Source: Scandinavium manionii (lineage in GTDB: Bacteria; Pseudomonadota; Gammaproteobacteria; Enterobacterales; Enterobacteriaceae). From it: a DNA stretch of 64,000 bases. The translations under genes were made by a program, and so were the position numbers. The DNA lies in the NCBI RefSeq assembly GCF_024764775.1, contig NZ_JALIGC010000037.1:186001-250000 (forward strand). The letters are read 5' to 3'. The notes under the pieces are model-generated. The model worked only from the letters and a program-made list of their open reading frames with translations. It had not been told where the DNA came from and ran no database searches. The number at the start of each line of letters is the position of its first letter. Position 1 is the first letter of the stretch. Of this stretch, positions 14,959 to 23,629 are shown piece after piece.

Positions 14959-15705
14959 TTATTCCTCGCGTAACCAGCGAACATAGCGACGGGTGACGGC
15001 CACCAGATCGTCGCCTTCAAGCGGAAATTCGATGCCGCGCGGTACGTTGTCAGGCAAGGCGTTGAGCAGGGCGGCCCAGCGCGGGTGGTCGTCCGGGGTT
15101 ATTGCCCGCCAGCCGTCATGGTGCGGTTCGGCGGCTTTGACGTGAACGTATCCCACGCTCGGAGCCAGCCGCTGTGCGGCCTGTTCCGGGGAATCGCCCA
15201 GCCACAGCCAGTTGCCCATATCAAACGTCAGACGAATCGGTAACGCATGTACGCGTACGGCGGCCTGGAAGCGCTGCATCGGGGCCAGTTTGCCGCAGTC
15301 TGTCTGGTCGTTTTCAATCACCAGCGCCACCGGGCTGTTGGTCAGAATGGCGCGCAGAGTTTCCAGCGCGGCAGGCTGCGTGAAATGACCCAGAGAGAGT
15401 TTCAGCCAGGCGGCGTTCAGAGCCTGGGTTTCCAGAAGCAATGAGCGGAGATTGGGATTCAGGCTGCCGTCGGTTTCAAACAGCCCTTCCGGCGCGGAAT
15501 AGCAGGCCATCAGGTTGTGCTGAGAGATGTCAGCCGCCAGCTGTGGCAGGGTGTCGATCTCCTGCGGAGTAAACAGTTCTCGGCGGATTTCGACGCCGTC
15601 GGCGCCTGCCGCCGCAATGATGGACAGCACGCCGCGCTGCCCTCCGAGGGTCATCACGCGGTCGCGGCCATAGGCGGCGGTTACGACGATGATTTTTCTT
15701 GCCAT
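14959..15705 (-). CDS. kguE: Sugar phosphate isomerase/epimerase, KguE-like
   Basis: A 248-residue xylose-isomerase-like TIM-barrel protein. Visible marks are ADGVEIRRELF near the N-terminus, the strand ending VIENDQTD, LTFDMGNWLWLG (metal-ligand region) and YVHVKAAEP. Pseudomonas KguE occupies the same first-gene position in kguEKTD and is annotated as an epimerase; its biochemical role is poorly defined. It is the first gene of this operon, downstream of the PtxS-type palindrome at 15755-15768. RBS-like GGAGTC precedes the ATG. Confidence 0.75.
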   Translation of the reverse strand: MARKIIVVTAAYGRDRVMTLGGQRGVLSIIAAAGADGVEIRRELFTPQEIDTLPQLAADISQHNLMACYSAPEGLFETDGSLNPNLRSLLLETQALNAAWLKLSLGHFTQPAALETLRAILTNSPVALVIENDQTDCGKLAPMQRFQAAVRVHALPIRLTFDMGNWLWLGDSPEQAAQRLAPSVGYVHVKAAEPHHDGWRAITPDDHPRWAALLNALPDNVPRGIEFPLEGDDLVAVTRRYVRWLREE

Positions 15706-15754
15706 CCGGGACTCCAGAACGAAATAAGAGTGGGTTTCTCTGTATTACGCTAGA

Positions 15755-15768
15755 TGGAACCGGTTCCA
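15755..15768 (-). promoter_or_regulatory. PtxS-type palindromic operator of the kgu operon
   Basis: TGGAACCGGTTCCA is a perfect 14-base palindrome located 50 bases upstream of kguE. It differs by one symmetrical base pair from the Pseudomonas PtxS operator TGAAACCGGTTTCA as I recall it. The central CG is typical of LacI-family sites, and the LacI-family gene is adjacent. Confidence 0.75.
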
Positions 15769-15814
15769 AAGAAAAGGCGGCGTTGTCTAATTTATGATCG
15801 TCATCACAGGGGAA

Positions 15815-16831
15815 TTAGCGGCTGGTGGATCCCCGGACGATCAGTTCGCCGGAGAAAACCTGTTCGCGGATCGGGTCGCTGCTGCCTTCGATCCGGCGCA
15901 CCACCTGCTCTACGGCGGCATAGCCGATTTTCCAGGTAGGCTGTTTGAGCGTGGTAATACCCACACCTGCCAGCTCTGCCCATTCAAGTTCGTCAAAACC
16001 GAGCAGGCCGATATCGCTGCCCCAGTGCAGACCAAGGCGTTTGAGCGACCGCGCCACCTGCAGCGTCAGTGCGCCGTTGGCGGAAATCACGGCTTTGCGC
16101 ATTCCGCGATGGGTAGCGTGGAATTGACGCAGCGCGTTATCGATGAGTGCGCCGTCGTTCAGTGGCACTTCGGCGTTTTCGGCGCTGATGCCCGGATAGC
16201 GGGCCAGCGTGGTGCGGTAGGCGGCCAGGCGTTCGCGTCGGGTGTTGACGCTCCCGAGCGGTTCGCTGAGAAACAGCAGGGCTTCAAACCCTTGATCGAC
16301 GAGGTGTTCGGTGGCGGTAGTGGCGGCCTGGGTGTTATCCAGTCCGACTACGTCGCAGGCAAAATCCGGAATTTTTCGGTCAATAAGCACCATCGGCAGG
16401 GCCGACTGTTGCAGGCGACTCAGGCCTTCTTCGTGCATTCCCACGGCATTAACCACAATCCCTTCCACCTGGTAACTGCGCAGTAAATCGAGATAGTGTC
16501 GTTCCTGATCTACTTCGTTATTGGTGTTACACACCAGCGGCGTAAACCCCTGTTCGCGACAGGCGGCTTCGATCCCGCTTAATACGTTGACGGAATAGGG
16601 ATTAGTGATATCGGCGATGATAAGTCCAATAAGGCGAGTGCGGCCATGCTTCAGGCCCCGCGCCATCAGGCTTGGACGATAGTCGAGTTCGGCAATAGCG
16701 TGTTCGATTCGCGCCAGAAGGGCATCTGAAAGTAGATGCTTTTCGCCGTTAAGATAACGCGAAACGCTGGTCTTACCCGTTTTTGCCGCTTTCGCTACGT
16801 CGCTGATGGTGGCTCGCGCCTTGTTCGCCAT
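15815..16831 (-). CDS. ptxS: LacI-family regulator of the kgu operon (PtxS-like)
   Basis: The 338-residue repressor has an N-terminal LacI helix-turn-helix (ATISDVAKAAKTGKTSVSRYLNG) and hinge, then a periplasmic-binding-like effector domain (LIGLIIADITNPYSVNVLSGIE...). In Pseudomonas, PtxS represses kguEKTD and its own gene and is released by 2-ketogluconate; this gene is next to the equivalent operon and reads in the same direction toward it. The longer open frame starts at 16960, but the ATG at 16831 gives a normal LacI N-terminus and has AAGGA 8 bases upstream. The ligand is inferred from the neighbourhood. Confidence 0.8.
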   Translation of the reverse strand: MANKARATISDVAKAAKTGKTSVSRYLNGEKHLLSDALLARIEHAIAELDYRPSLMARGLKHGRTRLIGLIIADITNPYSVNVLSGIEAACREQGFTPLVCNTNNEVDQERHYLDLLRSYQVEGIVVNAVGMHEEGLSRLQQSALPMVLIDRKIPDFACDVVGLDNTQAATTATEHLVDQGFEALLFLSEPLGSVNTRRERLAAYRTTLARYPGISAENAEVPLNDGALIDNALRQFHATHRGMRKAVISANGALTLQVARSLKRLGLHWGSDIGLLGFDELEWAELAGVGITTLKQPTWKIGYAAVEQVVRRIEGSSDPIREQVFSGELIVRGSTSR

Positions 16832-16965
16832 GAGGGCTTCCTTCACCTGAATGTGTGAACACCTTAGCGCGAAAATAAGCGATGGCAAGCCGTTAATGCT
16901 GGTGCTGGCGGGTGTTTTCGTCGCAAGCGTTGGCCGGGGCGGCGAAACCCTCCCCGGCACAACGA

Positions 16966-17628
16966 TTACTGCAGCGGGCTGAGGGTGATTTCTACGCGAC
17001 GGTTCTGCGCTTTCCCTTCGGCGGTGCTGTTGCTGGCGATGGGATTCGCTGGCCCCATTCCGCTGGTGCGGATGCGGTTCGCGGTGACGCCCTGGGTGAT
17101 AAGGGAGCTGGCTACTGAATCGGCACGCTGCTGGGACAGACGCATGTTCAGCTCCTGGCCGCCGGTGCTGTCGGTGTAGCCGACCACGTTAACTGCGGTT
17201 TTTTCGTACTCTTTCAGCACCATCGCCACGCCGGTCAGGGTGTTGGCCCCGGCCGGTTTCAGGTTGGCGCTGCTGCTGTCGAAGGTGACGTTATTCGGCA
17301 TGTTCAGCACGATGTTGTCGCCATTACGGGTGACGCTGACGCCTGTGCCCTGCATTTTTTCGCGCAGCTTGGCTTCCTGCACATCCATGTAATAACCGAC
17401 GCCACCACCAACGGCTGCGCCTGCTGCGGCGCCGATCAATGCGCCTTTGCCGCGATCGTGTTTGGAGGAAGAGAGCATGCCGATACCCGCTCCCGCCAGT
17501 GCGCCAATACCCGCACCAATGCCGGATTTTCCGGCTTCACGTTCACCGGTGTAAGGGTTGGTGGTACAGCCTGACAGGGCCAGCGCGCCGCTTACCATTG
17601 CAGCAATCATGATTACGCGTTTTTTCAT
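16966..17628 (-). CDS. yiaD: OmpA-family outer-membrane lipoprotein YiaD
   Basis: A 220-residue lipoprotein with lipobox ALSGC (Cys21), a glycine-rich segment (GAGIGALAGAGIGMLSSS...GAAAGAAVGGGVGYY, about residues 40-82), and a C-terminal OmpA/MotB peptidoglycan-binding domain with VVGYTDSTGGQELNMRLSQQRADSV. E. coli YiaD has the same order and nearly the same length and interacts with the BAM-related outer-membrane machinery as a multicopy suppressor of bamD defects. It lies upstream of, and divergent from, bisC. Confidence 0.92.
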   Translation of the reverse strand: MKKRVIMIAAMVSGALALSGCTTNPYTGEREAGKSGIGAGIGALAGAGIGMLSSSKHDRGKGALIGAAAGAAVGGGVGYYMDVQEAKLREKMQGTGVSVTRNGDNIVLNMPNNVTFDSSSANLKPAGANTLTGVAMVLKEYEKTAVNVVGYTDSTGGQELNMRLSQQRADSVASSLITQGVTANRIRTSGMGPANPIASNSTAEGKAQNRRVEITLSPLQ

Positions 17629-17795
17629 CTTCTTTCCTTAATCCTTTATATTCTTTGCCAGCGCAAACGTGGCGGTTGATTATGACGCCCGATTGTGAGG
17701 AAAATTCCAGAACGATCCGAAAATATGTAAATAAATGGAACGGTGATGAAAAAATCGCCGTCGTAACACCTGCATCCGTCAACCAGGAGCCTGTT

Positions 17796-20129
17796 TTGGC
17801 CAACTCATCTGCAACAAAAACCATTCTGACCGCCGCCCACTGGGGGCCCATGCTGGTCGAAACCGATGGCGATACCGTGCTGGCGTCTCGCGGTGCGCTT
17901 TCTGGAACCTTTGAGAACTCGCTGCAAAGCGCGGTACGCGACCAGGTGCACAGCAAAACGCGGGTGCGCTATCCGATGGTGCGTAAAGGTTTTTTGACCT
18001 CGCCGGACAGCCCACAGGGCGTGCGCGGGCAGGATGAGTTTGTTCGGGTGAGCTGGGACGAGGCGCTGGATCTGATTCATGCCCAGCATCAACGTATTCG
18101 CGAGACCCACGGCCCGGCGTCGATTTTTGCGGGTTCCTACGGCTGGCGCTCTAACGGCGTGCTGCACAAAGCGGCGACGCTGTTACAGCGTTACATGAGC
18201 CTGGCGGGCGGTTATACCGGGCATCTGGGGGATTATTCCACCGGCGCGGCGCAGGCGATTATGCCGTACGTGGTCGGCGGCAATGAGGTGTATCAGCAGC
18301 AGACCAGTTGGCCGCTGATTCTGGAACATACCGACGTGGTGGTGCTATGGAGCGCGAATCCGCTGAACACCCTGAAAATTGCGTGGAACGCCTCCGACGA
18401 GCAGGGTATGACGTTCTTCGATAAGCTGCGTAATAGCGGCAAGCGACTGATTTGCATCGATCCAATGCGTTCGGAAACCGTCGATTTCTTCGGGGAATCG
18501 ATGGAGTGGTTGGCCCCACACATGGGCACCGACGTGGCGCTGATGCTCGGCATTGCCCATACGCTGGTGGAAAATAACTGGCACGATACGACGTTCCTGG
18601 AACGCTGTACTACCGGCTACGCCCAGTTCGCTGAATACCTGACCGGCGAGCGCGACGGCGTGGCGAAAACCGCCGAATGGGCGGCAGACATCTGCGGCAT
18701 TGATGCGCCGAAAATCCGCGAACTGGCGGAGACTTTCCATCAAAACAGCACTATGCTGATGTCCGGTTGGGGTATGCAGCGCCAGCAGTTTGGCGAGCAG
18801 AAGCACTGGATGCTGGTCACACTGGCCGCCATGCTCGGCCAGATTGGCACACCGGGCGGCGGTTTTGGCCTCTCTTATCATTTCTCCAACGGCGGGAACC
18901 CAACCCGACGCGCGGCGGTGCTGGCCTCGATGCAGGGCAGCGTCGCCAATGGCACCGATGCGGTGGATAAAATCCCGGTGGCGCGCATTGTCGAAGCGCT
19001 GGAAAACCCAGGCGCGCCGTATCAGCACAACGGCATGGACAGGCACTTCCCGGACATCCGTTTTGTCTGGTGGGCGGGCGGTGCGAACTTTACCCATCAT
19101 CAGGATACCAACCGCCTGATTCGCGCCTGGCAGAAGCCGGAACTGATCATTATCTCAGAGTGTTTCTGGACCGCCGCCGCACGCCATGCGGACATCGTGC
19201 TGCCGGCGACCACATCGTTCGAGCGCAACGATTTGACCATGACCGGGGATTACAGCAACCAGCATCTGGTGCCGATGAAACGCGTGGTCGCGCCACGGGA
19301 TGAGGCGCGAGACGACTGGGAGGTGTTTGCCGAACTGAGCGAACGCTGGGAAGCGGGCGGGCGCGAGCGCTTCACCGAAGGCAAAAGCGATCTGGAGTGG
19401 CTGGAAACCTTCTATGAGATTGCCGGGCAGCGCGGCGCGAGCCAGCAGGTGACGCTTCCTCCGTTCCACCAGTTCTGGGAAGCCAATCAGCTGATTGAGA
19501 TGCCGGAGAGCGAGCAGAACGCGAAGTTCATCCGTTTCGCCGCCTTCCGCGAAGATCCGCAGGCCAATCCGTTAAAAACCGACAGCGGAAAAATTGAAAT
19601 TTATTCGCAGCGGATCGCCGGTTTCAATTACGCCGATTGCCCTGGACACCCGACCTGGCTTGAGCCGGACGAGTGGCACGGTAATGCGCAGGCAGGGCAG
19701 CTACAGCTGTTGTCGGCGCATCCGGCGCACCGTTTGCACAGCCAGCTGAATCACACGCGGCTGCGTGAGAAATACGCGGTGGCGGGGCGTGAGCCGCTGA
19801 CGCTGCATCCTGAGGACGCGAAAGCGCGGGGCATTGCCGACGGCGACCTTGTGCGCGTGTGGAACGGGCGAGGGCAGGTTCTGGCGGGCGCGGTGGTGAC
19901 AGAGGGCATTCGGCCAGGCATTATCTGTTTGCACGAAGGGGCGTGGCCGGATCTCGATAATCAGGCCGGGGGCATCTGTAAGAATGGCGCGGTAAACGTG
20001 CTGACCAAAGATCTCCCGAGCTCGAAGCTCGGCAACGGCTGTGCGGGAAATACTGCGCTGGCGTGGCTGGAGAAATACCATGGGCCAGCGCCCACGCTTA
20101 CAGCATTCGATCCGCCTGCCAACGCATAA
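17796..20129 (+). CDS. bisC: Biotin sulfoxide reductase (molybdopterin enzyme)
   Basis: BisC reduces biotin sulfoxide to biotin, and methionine sulfoxide, using a bis-MGD molybdenum cofactor; it is a cytoplasmic member of the DMSO reductase family. The family segments GSYGWRSNGVLHKAATLLQRY, SANPLNTLKIAW, GWGMQRQQFGEQKHW and FWTAAARHADIVLPATT are all intact. The open frame begins at 17655, but I choose TTG at 17796: AGGAG lies 6 bases upstream and the product is then 777 residues, the E. coli length, starting (M)ANSS. There is no Tat signal. Its 3' end overlaps convergent yiaC by 32 bases. Confidence 0.93.
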   Translation: MANSSATKTILTAAHWGPMLVETDGDTVLASRGALSGTFENSLQSAVRDQVHSKTRVRYPMVRKGFLTSPDSPQGVRGQDEFVRVSWDEALDLIHAQHQRIRETHGPASIFAGSYGWRSNGVLHKAATLLQRYMSLAGGYTGHLGDYSTGAAQAIMPYVVGGNEVYQQQTSWPLILEHTDVVVLWSANPLNTLKIAWNASDEQGMTFFDKLRNSGKRLICIDPMRSETVDFFGESMEWLAPHMGTDVALMLGIAHTLVENNWHDTTFLERCTTGYAQFAEYLTGERDGVAKTAEWAADICGIDAPKIRELAETFHQNSTMLMSGWGMQRQQFGEQKHWMLVTLAAMLGQIGTPGGGFGLSYHFSNGGNPTRRAAVLASMQGSVANGTDAVDKIPVARIVEALENPGAPYQHNGMDRHFPDIRFVWWAGGANFTHHQDTNRLIRAWQKPELIIISECFWTAAARHADIVLPATTSFERNDLTMTGDYSNQHLVPMKRVVAPRDEARDDWEVFAELSERWEAGGRERFTEGKSDLEWLETFYEIAGQRGASQQVTLPPFHQFWEANQLIEMPESEQNAKFIRFAAFREDPQANPLKTDSGKIEIYSQRIAGFNYADCPGHPTWLEPDEWHGNAQAGQLQLLSAHPAHRLHSQLNHTRLREKYAVAGREPLTLHPEDAKARGIADGDLVRVWNGRGQVLAGAVVTEGIRPGIICLHEGAWPDLDNQAGGICKNGAVNVLTKDLPSSKLGNGCAGNTALAWLEKYHGPAPTLTAFDPPANA

Positions 20130-20538
20130 TCCAGGTCGGCTGCCGGGTTTCATCCTGCCATGCGCTGTCCTGAATACGGAAACCCTGCGCATGGTAGAAA
20201 TTCACCGCCCGGCTGTTTTTCTGGTACACCTCGAGGCTTAATTCCGGGTAGCGGTCGCAGACGTACGCGAGCAATCCCCGGCCAATGCCGCGTCCGATAC
20301 AGGCGGGGGCGACAAACAGCGCGCCGACAAAGCGCTGGTCCATCACGCTGATAAACCCCTGTACCACGCCGTCTTCTTCCCACACCCACGTATGCGCGGC
20401 GGGCAGATACACGTCCCGCACCAGCGGTTCGCTCTCATGCCAGTAGCTTTCCTCGATAAAAGGATGCGCGAATATGGTGCTCTCCAGCCACAGCGTCAGC
20501 AGGGGCTGGCGGTCGCTACTTTGCCATTTGCGGATCAT
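20098..20538 (-). CDS. yiaC: GNAT acetyltransferase YiaC
   Basis: A 146-residue GNAT protein with the acetyl-CoA loop CIGRGIGRGLLAYV, the LSLEVYQKNSRAVNFYHAQGF segment and the ending WIMRW, all matching E. coli YiaC, which acts as a protein lysine acetyltransferase. The start at 20538 (MIRKWQSSD) gives the E. coli length. It overlaps the 3' end of tag by 23 bases, so it is co-transcribed from the tag promoter, and overlaps the end of bisC on the opposite strand. Confidence 0.88.
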   Translation of the reverse strand: MIRKWQSSDRQPLLTLWLESTIFAHPFIEESYWHESEPLVRDVYLPAAHTWVWEEDGVVQGFISVMDQRFVGALFVAPACIGRGIGRGLLAYVCDRYPELSLEVYQKNSRAVNFYHAQGFRIQDSAWQDETRQPTWIMRWQADRML

Positions 20539-21097
20539 CGTCGCCTCCCGGATGGCAGAAACACGCGGTGACATGGTCGTTGACCAGCCCGCAGGCCTGC
20601 ATAAAGGAGTAGCAGATGGTGGTGCCGACAAACTTAAAGCCGCGCTTTTTCAGCGCTTTTGCCAGTGCATCTGACGCGGGTGTGCTCGTGGGGATCTCGG
20701 CCAGCGTCGCGGGGTGCATGACCTGCGGATGGTTATCGACAAACGACCAGACGAAATCAGCGAACGGTTCACCGTTGGCTTCCATCGCCAGAAAGGCACG
20801 CGCGTTGCCGATGATGGCCTGAATTTTTCCGCGGTGGCGAATGATCCCGGCGTTGAGCACCAGTCGCTCTACGTCGGTTTCATCCATGGCCGCCACTTTT
20901 ATCGGGTCGAAGTGGTGAAACGCGTCGCGATAGTTTTCACGTTTTTTCAGCACCGTTATCCAGGAAAGCCCGGCCTGCTGGCCTTCAAGGCAGATCATTT
21001 CAAACAGCTTTTGATTATCCCGCTGGGCCACGCCCCATTCGCTATCGTGATAGGCAATGTAAAGCGGGTCCTGACTTACCCAACCGCAACGTTCCAT
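20516..21097 (-). CDS. tag: 3-methyladenine DNA glycosylase I
   Basis: Tag excises 3-methyladenine from alkylated DNA in base excision repair. The 193-residue product starts MERCGWVSQDPLYIAYHDSEWG and holds the family blocks LFEMICLEGQQAGLSW and GFKFVGTTICYSFMQACGLVNDH; the zinc-binding Cys4, His and late Cys/His residues are present (ERCGW, CFCHPGG). The ATG at 21097 follows GGGAG; the frame is open to 21259 but the extra residues have no family similarity. The short C-terminal tail (GGDDDPQMAK) is slightly longer than in E. coli. yiaC follows in overlap. Confidence 0.95.
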   Translation of the reverse strand: MERCGWVSQDPLYIAYHDSEWGVAQRDNQKLFEMICLEGQQAGLSWITVLKKRENYRDAFHHFDPIKVAAMDETDVERLVLNAGIIRHRGKIQAIIGNARAFLAMEANGEPFADFVWSFVDNHPQVMHPATLAEIPTSTPASDALAKALKKRGFKFVGTTICYSFMQACGLVNDHVTACFCHPGGDDDPQMAK

Positions 21098-21239
21098 CTC
21101 ACTCTCCCACTTTTTGATGTCGATGAAGAAATGTTCAACCTGCCTTGACGGCAGAAATAAAATGACAATATTTAGTAATACGCACTCGCGTAAAAAATCA
21201 TAACAACAATGCCGGATTCGGCTCTTTCGGAGTCGCCAA

Positions 21240-21950
21240 ATGATTATTAAAAGATGCAATGGCTACCGGGGGGGTATCTACCCGGCATCTGTTTTTTTGT
21301 GGATGTCTCTTGCGACATCAGCTTTCGCCTGGCAACAGGAATATATCGTTACTGACCCACAAAGTAATATGCCGGAACGCTATACCTGGGATAGCGATCA
21401 CCAACCGCGTTATGACGACATTCTGGCGGAACGCATCAGCGCGACGCAAGTTCAGCCGGGTATGGCGATGAATCTACCCGATGATACCCCGCTGGATGCG
21501 ACCCGTACGTTGAGCATGGTCTGGAATATTCCGTTGTCCGCCCTGTTCACGACCGGGCCGGTGGCGAGCTGGCATTATGATGGGTCTGCCACATCGACCT
21601 GGAATGAATTTGGCGACAGCGGGACCAGCACCACGGCGCTGACCGACCCGATGTGGCATGCCAGCAGCAGCACACTGGGCTGGCGCCTCGACTCGCAGCC
21701 GCTGTGGGGTGTGCATCCGTGGGCACAAATCAGCTACAACCAGCAGTTTGGCGATAATCAATGGAAGTCGCAGTCGGGCCTGAACCGCACCCCGACATCT
21801 ACGCAGGACGGAAATTGGGTTGATGTGACCGTCGGGGCCGATATGCTGCTTAATCAGCACGTTGCGGCGTATGCGTCACTGTCCCAGGCCGATAATATGA
21901 GCGAAGGGGCCAATTATCTCTACATCATGGGATTGAGCGCCCGCTTTTAA
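21240..21950 (+). CDS. yhjY: Autotransporter-like beta-barrel protein YhjY
   Basis: This 236-residue exported protein has a signal peptide ending TSAFA, then WQQEYIVTDPQSNMPERYTWDSDHQPRY. Alternating aromatic/hydrophobic strands and the ending YLYIMGLSARF, with terminal Phe, are typical of outer-membrane barrels of the autotransporter class. It matches E. coli YhjY in sequence and location between tag and yhjX. The passenger is minimal or absent, so function is unknown. It is transcribed divergently from tag. Confidence 0.85.
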   Translation: MIIKRCNGYRGGIYPASVFLWMSLATSAFAWQQEYIVTDPQSNMPERYTWDSDHQPRYDDILAERISATQVQPGMAMNLPDDTPLDATRTLSMVWNIPLSALFTTGPVASWHYDGSATSTWNEFGDSGTSTTALTDPMWHASSSTLGWRLDSQPLWGVHPWAQISYNQQFGDNQWKSQSGLNRTPTSTQDGNWVDVTVGADMLLNQHVAAYASLSQADNMSEGANYLYIMGLSARF

Positions 21951-22057
21951 CATACCGTTATCGTCATTGATACATCTTCAATTCCATTTGTTCACAGTAT
22001 TGGCGCGCTCTGTCGTGATAGTTAACACTAACTTTTCCCTCATTTTTATTTTGGCAA

Positions 22058-22088
22058 TGTCATTCATTCTCCGCTCAGTGCATTTCAT
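22058..22088 (+). promoter_or_regulatory. Possible YpdB-type direct repeat upstream of yhjX
   Basis: TGTCATTCAT (22058-22067) and TGCATTTCAT (22079-22088) are separated by 11 bases. The known E. coli YpdB site at yhjX is, from memory, GGCATTTCAT-N11-GGCATTTCAT; the second half matches 9 of 10, the first only 6 of 10. Confidence 0.4.
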
Positions 22089-22182
22089 TCCGCACTGACG
22101 GCAGTTCATGCCTTTTTTAACCCTGCCTGAAATGCACTTCGTTATTTTAGCTGCAGTTAATTTTGATAAGGCATATACGCCC

Positions 22183-23385
22183 ATGAATACTGCAATCCGT
22201 CCTTCTACCCGCTGGCTGACGCTGGTTGGAACCATCATCACCCAATTTGCACTGGGTTCGGTTTATACCTGGAGCCTGTTTAACGGCGCATTGTCCGCCA
22301 AGCTCGATGAGCCTATCAGCCAGGTTGCGTTTTCCTTCGGTCTGTTAAGCCTTGGTCTGGCGATTTCCTCCTCCGTAGCCGGTAAACTGCAAGAGCGTTT
22401 TGGCGTGAAGCGCGTCACCATGGCCTCCGGGATCCTGCTCGGTCTGGGCTTCTTCCTCACCGCACATGCGAACAATCTGATGATGCTGTGGCTGAGCGCC
22501 GGGGTGCTGGTCGGTCTGGCGGACGGGGCGGGTTATCTGCTGACGCTGTCCAACTGCGTGAAATGGTTCCCGGAGCGTAAAGGGCTGATTTCCGCGTTTT
22601 CCATTGGTGCGTATGGCCTGGGTAGCCTGGGCTTCAAATTCATCGACAGCCAGCTGCTGGCGAGCGTCGGCCTGGAAAAAACCTTTATCATCTGGGGCGC
22701 GATTGTGCTGGTGATGATTGTGTTTGGCGCAACGCTGATGAAAGATGCGCCGCTGCAGGAAGTTAAAACCACCAACGGCGTGGTAGAGAACGACTTCAGC
22801 CTGGCACAGTCAATGCGTAAACCACAGTACTGGATGCTGGCAGTGATGTTCCTGACGGCCTGCATGAGCGGTCTGTATGTGATTGGCGTCGCGAAAGATA
22901 TTGCCCAGGGCATGGTGCATCTGGACGTGATGACGGCGGCGAACGCGGTCACCGTGATTTCCATCGCCAACCTGAGTGGCCGTCTGGTGCTCGGTATTCT
23001 GTCCGACAAAATTGCCCGCATCCGTGTTATCACCATCGGTCAGGTGATTTCCCTGGTCGGCATGGCGGCGCTGCTGTTTGCTCCGCTGAATGCGACGACT
23101 TTCTTCGCCGCGATTGCCTGTGTGGCCTTCAACTTCGGCGGCACCATCACCGTGTTCCCGTCGCTGGTGAGCGAGTTCTTCGGCCTGAACAACCTGGCGA
23201 AAAACTACGGCGTGATTTATCTCGGTTTCGGGATTGGTAGTATCTGCGGTTCGATCATTGCGTCCCTGTTCGGCGGCTTCTACGTGACCTTCTGCGTCAT
23301 CTTCGCGCTGCTGATTCTGTCTCTGGCGCTGTCGACTACCATTCGTCAGCCAAATCGTGAAGTGTTTGAAGAGGCTCATGCCTGA
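22183..23385 (+). CDS. yhjX: MFS transporter YhjX (pyruvate-induced)
   Basis: The 400-residue protein belongs to the oxalate/formate antiporter branch of the major facilitators; it has 12 predicted helices, GKLQERFGVKRVTMASG in loop 2-3 and FGLLSLGLAISSS. In E. coli, yhjX is the main target of the pyruvate-sensing YpdA/YpdB system and is linked to pyruvate handling. The start at 22183 (MNTAIRPSTRWLTLVGT) matches the E. coli N-terminus; the frame is open from 22108 but upstream residues lack a signal. The promoter region contains a YpdB-like repeat. It lies between yhjY and eptB as in E. coli. Confidence 0.92.
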   Translation: MNTAIRPSTRWLTLVGTIITQFALGSVYTWSLFNGALSAKLDEPISQVAFSFGLLSLGLAISSSVAGKLQERFGVKRVTMASGILLGLGFFLTAHANNLMMLWLSAGVLVGLADGAGYLLTLSNCVKWFPERKGLISAFSIGAYGLGSLGFKFIDSQLLASVGLEKTFIIWGAIVLVMIVFGATLMKDAPLQEVKTTNGVVENDFSLAQSMRKPQYWMLAVMFLTACMSGLYVIGVAKDIAQGMVHLDVMTAANAVTVISIANLSGRLVLGILSDKIARIRVITIGQVISLVGMAALLFAPLNATTFFAAIACVAFNFGGTITVFPSLVSEFFGLNNLAKNYGVIYLGFGIGSICGSIIASLFGGFYVTFCVIFALLILSLALSTTIRQPNREVFEEAHA

Positions 23386-23583
23386 TATTGAACGGCATAA
23401 TCCCTGCCGGTAACACATTCCTGCCATAACTCTTTCGATCCGGGCTATTATTTTTGTAAATATTGCCCGGATCACACTTCCTGACGACACTTTTTCTCTG
23501 CGCTATGGTCTACTCACTGCGCTTATAGACGTTTCTTATAACTGTTCCTTACGCGATTCCTTAATCTACTTACTGTCTTGCCG

Positions 23584-23605
23584 ATAGCTAAGTCGGTTTT
23601 TTGTG
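23584..23605 (+). terminator. Weak terminator-like hairpin before eptB
   Basis: A 5-base-pair stem (CCGAT/GTCGG with a G-T pair) and a T6 run lie about 25 bases upstream of the eptB start. It may end yhjX transcripts or act in the eptB leader; the stem is too short for certainty. Confidence 0.3.
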
Positions 23606-23629
23606 CCCCTTTTCCCAGGGTTTGTTTGC

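Noticed and set aside
17655..17795. N-terminally extended bisC from the ATG at 17655
   Set aside because: The extension has no family similarity or export signal, and a TTG with a good ribosome-binding site gives the exact E. coli length.
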